Below, in pieces: positions 24,470-32,981 of a stretch of DNA of 64,000 nucleotides (position 1 is its first letter; the number at the start of each line of letters is the position of its first letter). A program made the translations under genes and the position numbers. The stretch comes from Streptomyces zaomyceticus (lineage in GTDB: Bacteria; Actinomycetota; Actinomycetes; Streptomycetales; Streptomycetaceae), in the NCBI RefSeq assembly GCF_014656215.1, contig NZ_BNBZ01000005.1, positions 247,467 through 311,466 on the forward strand, given 5' to 3'. Under the pieces are notes generated by a model, which saw nothing but the letters and a program-made list of their open reading frames with translations, did no database searches and was not told the origin of the DNA.

Positions 24470-26539
24470 ATGGCCTCCACCCTGACCAAGCCCGCACCGC
24501 CCCCCGCCGCATCCGCGGCCGTCCGGCGGCGCACCCGTGTCCTGGCGCTCCCGGAGGCCCGCTGGGCGCTCGCCGCCCTGACGCTGTTCCTCCTCGGGCT
24601 TCCCCCGGCTCTGCTCGGCGCCCCGGCATGGGTGTGGGGGACGCTGTTCGCCGCCACCTACGTCACCGGCGGCTGGGAACCGGCATGGGAGGGTCTGAAG
24701 GCGCTGAGGAACAGGACCCTCGACGTCGATCTGCTGATGGTGGTCGCGGCCCTCGGCGCCGCGGCCATCGGGCAGGTCCTGGACGGGGCGCTGCTGATCG
24801 TCATCTTCGCCACCTCCGGCGCACTGGAGGCGGTGGCGACCGCCCGTACCGCGGACTCGGTGCGCGGGCTCCTCGACCTCGCTCCGGCCACCGCGACCCG
24901 GCTCCTGCCCGACGGCACCGAGGAGAGCGTGGTGACCGGGAGCCTCGTGATCGGGGACGTCGTCGTGATCCGCCCGGGGGAGCGGGTCGGGGCCGACGGT
25001 CGCGTGCTGGCCGGGGCGAGCGAGGTCGATCAGGCCACGATCACCGGCGAACCCCTGCCGGTGCTCAAGGAGACCGGCGACGAGGTCTTCGCGGGCACCC
25101 TCAACGGCACCGGCGCGCTGAAGGTCGAGGTCGCGCGGGACGCATCGGACTCGGTGATCGCCCGGATCGTGCGCATGGTCGAGGAGGCATCGGAGACCAA
25201 GGCGCCCACCCAGCTCTTCATCGAGAAGGTCGAGCGGCGGTACTCGCTCGGCATGGTCGCGGCCACCCCGGCCGTTTTCCTCATCCCGCTCGCGTTCGGC
25301 TCGGACCCGACCTCCTCACTGCTGCGCGCCATGACCTTCATGATCGTCGCCTCGCCTTGTGCCGTGGTCCTCGCCACGATGCCGCCGCTGCTCTCGGCCC
25401 TCGCGAACGCCGGCCGCCACGGTGTCCTGGTGAAGTCCGCCGTGGTGATGGAGCGCCTCGGGCAGGTCGACGCCGTGGCCCTGGACAAGACCGGCACGCT
25501 GACCGAGGGGACGCCACGCGTCACGACCGTCCGTGCCCTGGCCGGACACGAGGGGGGCGAGCGCGGTCGGGACGAGGACGAGGACGAGGGCGAGTGCCGC
25601 CGGGTCGGGGACGCCTACGGCCCCGGGGGAGAATGCCGGGGCCCGGACGAGGATGGGGTCCTCGCCCTCGCCGCCGCCGCCGAGCACCCCAGTGAGCACC
25701 CGCTCGCCCGCGCCGTCGTCCTCGCCGCCCACGCCCGTGGTCACCGGCTCGCGCCCGCCGAGGAGTTCGGCTCCACCCCGGGCGTCGGCGTCACCGCCGT
25801 CGTGGACGGTGACACCGTCGAGGTCGGCGCACCGGCCCGGCTCCTGAGCGGAAGCGAGGACGCCCTCTCCGTCCGTGCCGCCACCGTCTCCGCCGCATGG
25901 GAGGCCGAAGGGCACACCGCCGTCCTGGTCAAGGTGAACGGGATCCCCGCCGGCGTCCTGGGCATCGCGGACCGGCTCCGTCCGGACGCCACCGCCACCG
26001 TCGCCGCCCTGACCCGGCTGACCGGCACCGCCCCGACGCTCCTCACCGGCGACAACCCGCGTGCCGCCGCCCGCCTGGCGGCCGAGGTCGGCATCACCGA
26101 TGTCCGCGCCGGACTCCTTCCGCAGGACAAGGTCGCCGTCGTCCGCGAGCAGGAGGGGGCCGGACGCAGGGTGCTGCTGATCGGCGACGGCGTCAACGAC
26201 GCCCCCGCCCTGGCAGCGGCCCACACCGGCATCGCCATGGGCCGTGTGGGCTCCGACCTCGCTCTGGAGACCGCGGACGCGGTGATCGTCCGCGACGAAC
26301 TCGCCACGGTCCCCGCGGTCGTCGCGCTCTCCCGCCGTGCCCGCGCCCTGGTCGTACAGAACCTGGTCGTCGCGGGAGTGTTCATCACCGGCCTGGTGCT
26401 CTGGGACCTCGTGGGCACTCTGCCGCTGCCCCTCGGGGTCCTCGGCCACGAGGGCTCCACCGTCCTCGTCGGCCTCAACGGCCTGCGCCTCCTCCGCGAG
26501 GCCGCCTGGCGGCGCGCCGCCGTCGCGGCCACCGGCTGA
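24470..26539 (+). CDS. PIB-4-type metal-exporting P-type ATPase (CoaT/CtpD-like)
   Basis: A 689-residue P-type ATPase. It has TGE 192-194, the transport-site motif SPC 295-297, the phosphorylation motif DKTGT 339-343 (Asp339), SEHP near 404, GDGVND and the last-helix motif HEGST 660-664. SPC together with HEGxT is the signature of group PIB-4, which exports Co2+, Fe2+ or Ni2+. There is no N-terminal CxxC metal domain, and few membrane helices precede the actuator domain, as expected for this group. Unusual is an Asp/Glu/Cys-rich insertion at about 358-394 between the phosphorylation site and the nucleotide-binding domain, with two cysteines. The divergent ArsR gene and operator indicate metal-induced expression. 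Confidence 0.93.
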   Translation: MASTLTKPAPPPAASAAVRRRTRVLALPEARWALAALTLFLLGLPPALLGAPAWVWGTLFAATYVTGGWEPAWEGLKALRNRTLDVDLLMVVAALGAAAIGQVLDGALLIVIFATSGALEAVATARTADSVRGLLDLAPATATRLLPDGTEESVVTGSLVIGDVVVIRPGERVGADGRVLAGASEVDQATITGEPLPVLKETGDEVFAGTLNGTGALKVEVARDASDSVIARIVRMVEEASETKAPTQLFIEKVERRYSLGMVAATPAVFLIPLAFGSDPTSSLLRAMTFMIVASPCAVVLATMPPLLSALANAGRHGVLVKSAVVMERLGQVDAVALDKTGTLTEGTPRVTTVRALAGHEGGERGRDEDEDEGECRRVGDAYGPGGECRGPDEDGVLALAAAAEHPSEHPLARAVVLAAHARGHRLAPAEEFGSTPGVGVTAVVDGDTVEVGAPARLLSGSEDALSVRAATVSAAWEAEGHTAVLVKVNGIPAGVLGIADRLRPDATATVAALTRLTGTAPTLLTGDNPRAAARLAAEVGITDVRAGLLPQDKVAVVREQEGAGRRVLLIGDGVNDAPALAAAHTGIAMGRVGSDLALETADAVIVRDELATVPAVVALSRRARALVVQNLVVAGVFITGLVLWDLVGTLPLPLGVLGHEGSTVLVGLNGLRLLREAAWRRAAVAATG

Positions 26540-26612
26540 TCCGCCGTACGTACGACGCCGGCGCGCCAGCACGCACCGCGGGCAGGGGCGTCGGGCCCGC
26601 CCCGGCCCCGCG

Positions 26613-27563
26613 TCACCAGTGCCGTCCCGCCTCGATCAAGAGGTCGCGGACGCGTGTGACGTCCGGGTTCGCGGGGCGGCCCGGGCGTTGGGCGAGGTAC
26701 GCGGTGTTGATGGGCGGGTCCTCCGGCCGGCGGAGGAGGACGAGTGCGCCGGAGGAGAGTTCGGCCTCGCAGAGATAGCGCGGCAGGACGGTGAAGCCGC
26801 CTCCTGCGGTCACCGCGGCCAGGACGCCGCGCAGATCGGGGACGGTGACGGCGGCCGGGCACGACAGCCGGGCGCCGAAGACATGGCGCCAGTAGCGGCG
26901 GGCGATCGGCAGGTCCTCCGCGTAGGTGATCAGCGGGACCGTGTGCAGTGCCGCCGGGCCCTCCTCGGTCAGACGCTCCCCGACACGGTCGGCCCAGACG
27001 GGGGCGGCGACGAGCACGAACTCCTCGTCCATCAGCGGCACCGCCGTCAGGGCGCGCCCGCGCGGCCGGAACGTCGCGATGACCAAGTCGTGGCGGCCCG
27101 CGCGGAGTTCGTCGAGGAGCGGTTCGGTGAGGCCCGGGGTGATCCGGAGCCGCACCCCTTGGGCGGTGAGCGGGGCCAGTGCCGGCAGGACGCGGGTGCA
27201 GAGCAGCTCGGCAGGGCCCGCCAGATGGACGGGCGCGGCCCGCTCGTGGGGTGCGGTCTCGTGGCCCGTCGCGGCGGCGAGCGCGTCGAGGGGAGGGGCG
27301 ACACGGGTCGCGAGGTCGTGGGCGACGGCGGTCGGGGCGACGCCGCGCGGCAGCCGTTCGAAGAGCTCCCGGCCAGTCTGCCGTTCCAGCGACCGGATCT
27401 GTGTGGTGACGGTGGGCTGGGACAGGCCGAGGAGTCCGGCTGCGGCGGTGAAGGAGCCGGAGCGGTAGACCGCCAGGAAGGTACGCAGCAGATTCAGGTC
27501 CGCCGCGGGCGCCGTCCCCGGTCGCGCACCGCCGCCCGACCCATCGGAATCCGTATGTCTCAC
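26613..27563 (-). CDS. LysR family transcriptional regulator
   Basis: A 316-residue LTTR. The winged helix-turn-helix is at about 22-80: LNLLRTFLAVYRSGSFTAAA, then LSQPTVTTQIRSLER. The substrate-binding domain runs from about 110 to 310. The first 20 residues are Gly/Ala/Asp-rich; the start could be ATG 27563 or internal. The gene is convergent with the metal ATPase and has about 200 bp of spacer upstream. The closest partner by distance is the DJ-1-like gene beyond that spacer, on the same strand, so it is not the usual divergent target pair. Target and effector are unknown. Confidence 0.92.
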   Translation of the reverse strand: MRHTDSDGSGGGARPGTAPAADLNLLRTFLAVYRSGSFTAAAGLLGLSQPTVTTQIRSLERQTGRELFERLPRGVAPTAVAHDLATRVAPPLDALAAATGHETAPHERAAPVHLAGPAELLCTRVLPALAPLTAQGVRLRITPGLTEPLLDELRAGRHDLVIATFRPRGRALTAVPLMDEEFVLVAAPVWADRVGERLTEEGPAALHTVPLITYAEDLPIARRYWRHVFGARLSCPAAVTVPDLRGVLAAVTAGGGFTVLPRYLCEAELSSGALVLLRRPEDPPINTAYLAQRPGRPANPDVTRVRDLLIEAGRHW

Positions 27564-27687
27564 ACGGAAAGACTACTTGTATTCCTATGGCGGAACGGGG
27601 GTGGTCGGGGCCGGGACCAGGGGCGGGACCGGATGCGATGGGGCGAGGTCGCGTGCGGACGTACGGGACGCTCGGACGGCCGGACAC

Positions 27688-27717
27688 CCCGCACCCTTAC
27701 GGGGTACGGGGTGCGGG
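27688..27717 (-). terminator. Hairpin terminator downstream of the DJ-1-like gene
   Basis: CCCGCACCC (27688-27696) pairs with GGGTGCGGG (27709-27717) over a 12-nt loop. It lies about 50 bp past the stop of the minus-strand DJ-1-like gene and upstream of the LysR gene. Confidence 0.7.
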
Positions 27718-27768
27718 CACGGGGCGAGGGTCCGCATCCGGCCCGACGTCCGGCGGGTGACCCCGGCG

Positions 27769-28464
27769 TCAGCCCAGCTTCTTCAGGACCTCGGCGGCGA
27801 GGGGAGCGGAGGACGCGGGGTTCTGACCGGTGATCAGGTTGCGGTCCACGATCACGTTCGGCACCCACGGCTCACCGGCCCGGACGTCCACGCCGGCCTC
27901 GACAAGACGGCTTTCCAGGAGCCACTTCGCCTTGTCGGCGAAGCCGGACTGGGTCTCCTCCTCGTTGGTGAACGCGGCGACCTTGTAGCCCGCGAACGCG
28001 TTCGTGCCGTCGGAGTCCGTCGCGGCGAGCAGTGCCGCCGGGCCGTGGCAGACGACGGCCAGCGGCCTGCCGGAGCGCAGGGCGTCGATCAGCAGCCTTC
28101 CGGAGGTGGCGTCGACGGCGAGGTCCTCCATCGGGCCGTGGCCGCCCGGGTAGAACACGGCCGCGTACTCCGCCAGGTCCACGTCGTCCAGGGCGACGGG
28201 GTGCCGGAGCGCGTCGATCGAGGCGAGGGTGGCCTCGACCTTGTCGGCTCCCTCCTGGCCGCCGTTGAACTCCGGGGCGAGGCTGCTCCGGTCGACGGTG
28301 GGGACGACACCGCCGGGGGTGGCGACGACGACCTCGTACCCGGCGGCCGTGAACGCCTCGTACGGCGCCGCGGCCTCCTCGGCCCAGAAGCCGGTCGGGT
28401 GCTTCGTACCGTCGGCCAGGGTCCAGTGGTCGGCGCCGGTCATCACGAAAAGGATCTTGGACAT
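27769..28464 (-). CDS. DJ-1/PfpI superfamily protein, Hsp31/YajL-like
   Basis: A 231-residue class I glutamine-amidotransferase-like protein. The nucleophile elbow VVCHGPAAL places Cys139 followed by His140. TGFWAEEAAAPYEAF near 24-38 carries the Glu that polarises the cysteine in Hsp31-like enzymes, and FYPGGHGPMEDL (104-115) is the second signature. Members act as glyoxalase III/deglycases or stress chaperones in the cytosol. The ATG has GGGAGAA upstream; longer in-frame extensions are rejected. Behind it, on the same strand, lies the decayed end of an AraC-type regulator, a common partner of this family. Confidence 0.9.
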   Translation of the reverse strand: MSKILFVMTGADHWTLADGTKHPTGFWAEEAAAPYEAFTAAGYEVVVATPGGVVPTVDRSSLAPEFNGGQEGADKVEATLASIDALRHPVALDDVDLAEYAAVFYPGGHGPMEDLAVDATSGRLLIDALRSGRPLAVVCHGPAALLAATDSDGTNAFAGYKVAAFTNEEETQSGFADKAKWLLESRLVEAGVDVRAGEPWVPNVIVDRNLITGQNPASSAPLAAEVLKKLG

Positions 28465-28683
28465 GCGGGTTCTCCCGGGAGGTACGGGCCAGGGTCCGGC
28501 CCGGAGGGCGGTGATCGCACACCAGGGGCCCCGGTCCGGGACCGCCGGTGTGGCGATGTCCCCGAACGTAGCCCCGTCCCGGGCGGCTTTCCAATGAGGA
28601 AACCAATGGCTGCCATGGGACTTCCGATGGGTCCACGGGAATATCCACCGGGCCCCGGCCACGGCCCTGGCCTGCGGAAAGGC
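28465..28683. other. Intergenic spacer upstream of the DJ-1-like gene
   Basis: About 220 bp between the DJ-1-like start and the AraC remnant. It should hold the DJ-1-like promoter. The segment 28585-28625, with AATGAGGAAACCAATGG, is the most AT-rich. No gene is seen. Confidence 0.4.
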
Positions 28684-28770
28684 TCAGACGGTCGAAGCCT
28701 CGACCGGCATCGTCGGCGTGCCGCGGAAGGTACGCCGATAGGCGAGCGGAGTGACCCCTATGGGGGAGAG
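28684..28770 (-). pseudogene. C-terminal remnant of an AraC-family regulator
   Basis: Read on the minus strand, 28770-28684 encodes SPIGVTPLAYRRTFRGTP followed by ten more residues and a stop. GVTPLAYRRTFRG is the highly conserved end of the AraC DNA-binding domain found in GlxA-type regulators that sit beside DJ-1/PfpI genes. Upstream in this frame the sequence gives only Arg/Ala/Ser-rich text with no helix-turn-helix and no start codon. The rest of the gene therefore appears deleted. The fragment is short, so chance similarity is possible, but context supports a relic. Confidence 0.55.
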
Positions 28771-28984
28771 CCGTCGGGTGCTCTCGGGCGCCGAGCGGGC
28801 CCGCCGCCCCGCTGACGCGGGTGCTCTCGTGCCCGCTCCGGTGTCAGCGGGGTGTATGCATTCGGGCCCGGCGCGTCAGGGGCGTGTCAGGAGGGGCCCG
28901 GGGGCGGTGTGCACCGGGCATAGCGTCGAGGACAGCCCCGGCGCGACCGTGCCGGGAGCGTGCATCGTTCCTCGGGAGGAACCC

Positions 28985-29395
28985 ATGGCAGACGCCCTGT
29001 ACGGAGACGATCCGGAGCCCGGAGAACAGCTCCCGGCCGGACGGCTCTGCGTACCCGTCCGGCCGGGCACCCGCGACTGCGCGATCCGGCTGTTCCGCAC
29101 GCCGGTCGGCGGCAGGACCGCCGTCGCGTTCACCGACCCGGCCCGGCTGAGGGCCGTTCTGGGGGCGGATCAGCCCTGGATCCCGATGGCGGAGCCCGCG
29201 CTGCGGGCGCTCGTGGAGCCGCTGGACGTCCGGGAACTCAGGATCGATCCGGCCCTCACGGCCCCGGCGCCGCCCACCTCCGTCGCCGCCACCGCCCCCG
29301 TCCCGGGTTCTGTCCCTGTGTCCGTCCTCATGGCGGAGTCGCAGTCGCGGCCCGAGCCGCGGCAGCCGCGCCCCCTGACGACGCTCGCGGGCTGA
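28985..29395 (+). CDS. Small SAV_915-like / SseB-like protein
   Basis: A 136-residue protein preceded by GGGAGGA. Its core (about 15-85), LCVPVRPGTRDCAIRLFRTPVGGRTAVAFTDPARLRAVLG, then QPWIPMAEPALRALVEPLGV-like text, matches the small streptomycete proteins of the SAV_915 type, which resemble SseB N-terminal domains. The Ala/Pro/Val-rich tail is probably disordered. It ends 14 bp before a diaminopimelate decarboxylase gene, so the two are very likely cotranscribed. Function is unknown; family naming is from recall. Confidence 0.75.
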   Translation: MADALYGDDPEPGEQLPAGRLCVPVRPGTRDCAIRLFRTPVGGRTAVAFTDPARLRAVLGADQPWIPMAEPALRALVEPLDVRELRIDPALTAPAPPTSVAATAPVPGSVPVSVLMAESQSRPEPRQPRPLTTLAG

Positions 29396-29409
29396 AGGGA
29401 GGGCACGAG

Positions 29410-30780
29410 ATGACCACGCTTCCCCTGACGGGTGCCCCCACGACCGGCGCCCGGCCCCGCCGCGCGGGCGAGGCCGGGCCCGTCGACACGCTCTCCGTCT
29501 GGCCCGCGACCACCACCGAGCAGCCCCACGGCCGACTTCTGGTCGGCGGCGTCTCCCTCGCCGAACTCGCCGGGAGCCACGGCACCCCCGTCTACGTCCT
29601 GGACGAGGCCGAGGTGCGCGACCGCTGCCGCACCTACCGCAGCGCCTTCCCCGACGCCGGGATCCACTACGCGGCCAAGGCCTTTCTGTGTCGCGCCGTC
29701 GCCCACTGGGTCGAGGAGGAGGGGCTCGGCCTGGACGTGTGCTCCGCCGGCGAACTGGAACTCGCCGTCACGACCGGATTCCCCGCCGACCGGATCCTGT
29801 TCCACGGCAACGCCAAGTCGCCCCAGGACCTGGAGACCGCGCTGCGCCTCGGTGTGGGCCGGATCGTCATCGACACCCCCGCCGAGATAGCGCGGATCGC
29901 CGCCGCCGTCGGCACCGGAGGCCATCAGAAGGTCATGGTCCGGGTGACGCCCGGTATCAGCGCGGGCGGTCACCGGAAGATCCGTACCGGATCGGAGGAC
30001 CAGAAGTTCGGCCTCTCGCTGCGGGACGGTCACGCCCAGCACGCCATCGCCCGGATCCTGGATCAGCCGCAGCTCGAACTCACCGGAATCCACTGCCATC
30101 TGGGCTCACAGATCACCGACGTCAAGCCGTACCTCGTGGCCGTGCGCCGGCTCGTGGGCCTCATGGCGAGGATCCGCGACAGCCATGGCGTCACGCTGCC
30201 GGAGCTCGATCTCGGTGGCGGTCACGGCATCGCCTACCGTCCCGGCGAACCCTCGCTCGACCTCACCACGCTCGCCCGCAGGCTCCGCGCCGAACTCGCG
30301 GAGAGCTGCGCGGCGGCCGGACTTCCCGTGCCGCACCTGATCGTCGAGCCGGGGCGTGCCGTCACCGGCCCCGCCGGAGTCGCCGTCTACCGGGTGCTCG
30401 CGGTGAAGCGCACTCCGGAGCGGACGTTCGTGGCGGTGGACGGAGGGATGAGCGACAACCCGCGCCCCGCTCTGTACGGGGCGCGTTACGCCCCACGGCT
30501 GATCGGCCGCCACTCGCCCGCCGATCCCGAGCGGGTGACCGTCGTCGGCCGCCACTGCGAGGCCGGGGACATCCTGGCCGAGGACGTGCCGCTGCCCGCC
30601 GACGTCCATCCGGGCGACCTGCTCGCGACTCCGGTGGCGGGCGCGTACCACCTGTCGATGGCGTCCTCGTACAACCTCGTCGGCCGGCCGCCGGTGGTCG
30701 CCGTGCTCGACGGCCGGGCCCGGCTCCTGGTGCGCAGGGAGACCCTGGAGGACCTCAGGGTGCGGGACGTCGGTCTGTAG
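29410..30780 (+). CDS. lysA: Diaminopimelate decarboxylase
   Basis: A 456-residue PLP enzyme of fold type III. YAAKAF places the Schiff-base Lys90. HCHLGSQ lies in the barrel, and in the C-terminal domain are GRHCEAGD (catalytic Cys donated across the dimer, here CEAGD instead of the more common CESGD) and GAYHLSMASSYN. It decarboxylates meso-diaminopimelate to lysine. The first 35 residues are an extra Pro/Thr/Ala segment. The ATG follows GAAGGGAGG. It lies 14 bp after the SAV_915-like gene. Because streptomycetes often carry several lysA-like genes, this copy could serve a specialised pathway. Confidence 0.9.
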   Translation: MTTLPLTGAPTTGARPRRAGEAGPVDTLSVWPATTTEQPHGRLLVGGVSLAELAGSHGTPVYVLDEAEVRDRCRTYRSAFPDAGIHYAAKAFLCRAVAHWVEEEGLGLDVCSAGELELAVTTGFPADRILFHGNAKSPQDLETALRLGVGRIVIDTPAEIARIAAAVGTGGHQKVMVRVTPGISAGGHRKIRTGSEDQKFGLSLRDGHAQHAIARILDQPQLELTGIHCHLGSQITDVKPYLVAVRRLVGLMARIRDSHGVTLPELDLGGGHGIAYRPGEPSLDLTTLARRLRAELAESCAAAGLPVPHLIVEPGRAVTGPAGVAVYRVLAVKRTPERTFVAVDGGMSDNPRPALYGARYAPRLIGRHSPADPERVTVVGRHCEAGDILAEDVPLPADVHPGDLLATPVAGAYHLSMASSYNLVGRPPVVAVLDGRARLLVRRETLEDLRVRDVGL

Positions 30781-30801
30781 GACCACGAGGCAACGCGCCG
30801 A

Positions 30802-30864
30802 CGAGGCCCAGGCGGCCCACGACGCCCACGAGGCCCACGACGCCCGGGCGACCCACGAGGCCCA
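30802..30864. repeat. Seven tandem 9-bp units (CGAGGCCCA variants)
   Basis: Seven consecutive 9-bp units run without gaps; three are exact CGAGGCCCA and the others differ at one to three positions. They lie between lysA and the next gene. Slippage expansion is the likely origin. Confidence 0.75.
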
Positions 30865-30912
30865 CATCGCCCGCACGGCTCGCGGCCCCCGAGGGATCCC
30901 GTGAGCCGTCGG

Positions 30913-30942
30913 CGACGTGACCGGTGCCGACGTGACCGGTGC
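30913..30942. repeat. Tandem 15-bp duplication
   Basis: CGACGTGACCGGTGC occurs twice back to back in the same intergenic region as the 9-bp array. No function is evident. Confidence 0.75.
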
Positions 30943-31024
30943 CGTCGGAGCTACTCACTGGTACGGTCCCTGACCAGCCGGTGCTCCGCGTGGGACCGCC
31001 GGGGTCGGTCGGAGGGGCGGAGCG

Positions 31025-31858
31025 ATGGTGCGAGGAACGGGCGGGGTACTGCCGGAGGGGCTCGCGGAGGCGATACGGGGGACTGCCGGCGACATCGCCA
31101 CGGTGCTGCGCGCGGCCCCGGGCGCGGACGGTGCCCGCGGGCACGGCGCGGGCCTGCCCGTACCCCGGTCCACCTGGAGCCTCGGTGAGGCCGCCGCCCA
31201 CCTGGCGCAGGCCAACGCCCTCATGGCCGACCTGGCCGCAGGTCGGGAGCGCCCCTACGGCGACGGCAGCCCCGGGAGCCTGGCCGAGGCCAACGAGCAC
31301 GCTCTCGCCGCCTTCGCGGAGCGGGAGCCCGGCCCGCTCGCCGAGATGATCACCGCCGAGGCCGAGGCCTTCCTCGCGTCCGTGGAGGGGCGTGACCCGG
31401 ACGGCCTTCTCGCCACCCCGCTCGGCGCCATGCGCCCGGCCGTCCTCGGTTCGTGCCTGCTGACCCACATGCTCGGCCACGGCTACGACCTGGCCCTCGC
31501 CGTCGGCCGCCCCCACATGCTCGACGCGCCGCGCGTCGACCTCACCCTGCCGTTCATGATCGAGGCGATGCCCCGGGTGACGGACCCGGCCGCCGTCGCC
31601 GGTCTGACGGCACGGTTCGCGGTGCGGCTCCGGAGCGGCCCGAGCTTCGGAGTTCTCGTCACGGACGGCGAGGTCGAGGTCACCCACGAGCCGCCCGCGC
31701 GGCCGGACTGCACCATCCTCACCGAGCCGGTCGCCTTTCTCCTCCTCGGGCTGGGCCGGGTCGACCCCTGGCCCGTGATCGCCCGGGGAAAGGCGCTCGG
31801 GTGGGGGCGCAAGCCCTGGCTCGCGCCCCGCTTCCCGCGCCTCTTCCGCGCCCCCTGA
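31025..31858 (+). CDS. Mycothiol-dependent maleylpyruvate isomerase family protein with SCP2-like domain
   Basis: A 277-residue protein with the two-domain layout of this family. A DinB-like four-helix domain (about 15-165) contains STWSLGEAAAHLAQANALM with a His, and LLTHMLGHGYDLALAVGRP with the later His/Asp metal ligands. An SCP2-like domain (about 175-260) follows. Family members use mycothiol as cofactor for isomerase or transferase reactions and bind a divalent metal. The ATG follows GGAGGGGCGGAG. It stands in its own unit behind an intergenic repeat region. The substrate cannot be predicted. Confidence 0.85.
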   Translation: MVRGTGGVLPEGLAEAIRGTAGDIATVLRAAPGADGARGHGAGLPVPRSTWSLGEAAAHLAQANALMADLAAGRERPYGDGSPGSLAEANEHALAAFAEREPGPLAEMITAEAEAFLASVEGRDPDGLLATPLGAMRPAVLGSCLLTHMLGHGYDLALAVGRPHMLDAPRVDLTLPFMIEAMPRVTDPAAVAGLTARFAVRLRSGPSFGVLVTDGEVEVTHEPPARPDCTILTEPVAFLLLGLGRVDPWPVIARGKALGWGRKPWLAPRFPRLFRAP

Positions 31859-31874
31859 GGCGTCGGCGGGGCGA

Positions 31875-31898
31875 CGTACCCGTATCCGTACCCGTACG
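31875..31898. repeat. Four tandem hexamers (CGTACC/CGTATC)
   Basis: CGTACC, CGTATC, CGTACC and CGTACG follow one another directly in the 154-bp spacer upstream of the DUF1876 gene, just before a pyrimidine-rich stretch. Confidence 0.6.
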
Positions 31899-32012
31899 GT
31901 CCCTTTCCCTTTCCCCGTCCCCGTGCGCCCCGGCCCCGGCCGATGGATCCTTGAGGGAGAGGAAGGGGCCGCGTCCCGGTGCCTCGCGGTCCCATGTGCG
32001 AGGAGGCAGACC

Positions 32013-32312
32013 ATGACCCGCACCCTGGAATGGACAGTCGACATGGAACTGGTCGAGGAGGACGGCAGGACCAAGGCCGAGGCCCGGCTCCGGACCGGCA
32101 ACTCGAGTCTCACGGGCCATGGCTCGGCCCGTTGCAACCCGGGCGACGTGGACGTGCCGGCGATCGGTGACGAGCTCGCCGCGAGCCGGGCGATGAAGGA
32201 CCTGGCGGGCAAGCTGATGCGGGAGGCCAACCGCGAGATGGAGGCGGTGGGGGCCGGGACGGTGCCCCAGCACACCGGTCCCGGATACGGCTGGCCGGAG
32301 GCGGTCTCCTGA
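32013..32312 (+). CDS. DUF1876 domain-containing protein
   Basis: A 99-residue protein covering the whole DUF1876 domain: TLEWTVDMELVEEDGRTKAEARLRTG, then LTGHGSARCNPGDVDVPAIGDELAASRAM. The fold is predicted to be alpha/beta, similar to small double-stranded RNA-binding-like domains. These proteins are common in actinomycetes, often near CBS or universal stress genes, and are linked to dormancy-type regulons by context only. The ATG follows a strong GAGGAGG site. It is convergent with the CBS-BON gene. Confidence 0.88.
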   Translation: MTRTLEWTVDMELVEEDGRTKAEARLRTGNSSLTGHGSARCNPGDVDVPAIGDELAASRAMKDLAGKLMREANREMEAVGAGTVPQHTGPGYGWPEAVS

Positions 32313-32348
32313 CGGGACCGCCGTTCGGGCCGGGGGCCCGGTGGGGCG

Positions 32349-32981
32349 TCACTCGCCCGCCGGGCTCCCCTCGGCGTCCGCCGCGCCCTCGTCGTCCGCC
32401 TCGTACGTGAGCCGGTCCTCGACCTCCACCACTCCGTCCACCGTCTCGCAGAGCCGGACGATGATCGGGCCGAGACCGGGGCGGTCCAGCGTGCCGCTCA
32501 GCGTCACCCGGCCCTCGTCGACGTCGATGTGCACGGCGGAGGGGGAGAGGCGCAGGATGCGGACGACCACGTCCTCCCTGATCTCCTCCTGGATCGAGCG
32601 GTCCCGGCGCAGGAAGAGCTGGAGCAGGTCGCTCCGGCTCAGTACCCCGATCAGTCGCCCCTCCGCGTCCACCACCGGCAGCCGCTTCACACGGTGTCGC
32701 TCCATCAGGCGGGCCGCCTCGACCGCCGTCCACGACGGCCGGGCCGTGACGACGGGGCTGGACATCATGGCCTCCGCGGTGCTCGGCCCGTCCTTCGCGG
32801 TGTGTCTCCGCAGCAGGTCGGCCTCGGAGACCACGCCCACCGGCCGGTTCTCGTCGTCGACCACCGGGACGGCGGTGATGCCGTACTCGTCGAGGAGCCG
32901 CGCGATCTCCTTGAACGACGTCCCGGGCTGCACCGCGACGGCGGTCGGCGTCATCAGGTCGGCGACACTGCGGTGCCTCAT
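32349..32981 (-). CDS. CBS-domain pair plus BON domain protein
   Basis: A 210-residue protein. Two CBS domains (about 8-60 and 78-130) contain MTPTAVAVQPGTSFKEIARLL and MSSPVVTARPSWTAVEAARLM, together forming a Bateman module that binds adenine nucleotides. A BON domain (about 140-200) follows with VHIDVDEGRVTLSGTLDRPG. It probably reports energy state, partner unknown. The start is ATG 32981, preceded by a GGGACGGA site; the long N-terminal in-frame extension is Arg/Gly-rich and rejected. Convergent with DUF1876, a frequent neighbour in stress-related clusters. Confidence 0.9.
   Translation of the reverse strand: MRHRSVADLMTPTAVAVQPGTSFKEIARLLDEYGITAVPVVDDENRPVGVVSEADLLRRHTAKDGPSTAEAMMSSPVVTARPSWTAVEAARLMERHRVKRLPVVDAEGRLIGVLSRSDLLQLFLRRDRSIQEEIREDVVVRILRLSPSAVHIDVDEGRVTLSGTLDRPGLGPIIVRLCETVDGVVEVEDRLTYEADDEGAADAEGSPAGE

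Noticed and set aside
26613..27563. LysR gene considered as the snapalysin activator
   Set aside because: It lies 18 kb away with no shared binding site visible, and its upstream neighbour is unrelated.
30802..30864. 9-bp repeats considered as a regulator binding array
   Set aside because: Unit length and content match slippage of a simple sequence, and no palindromic element is present.
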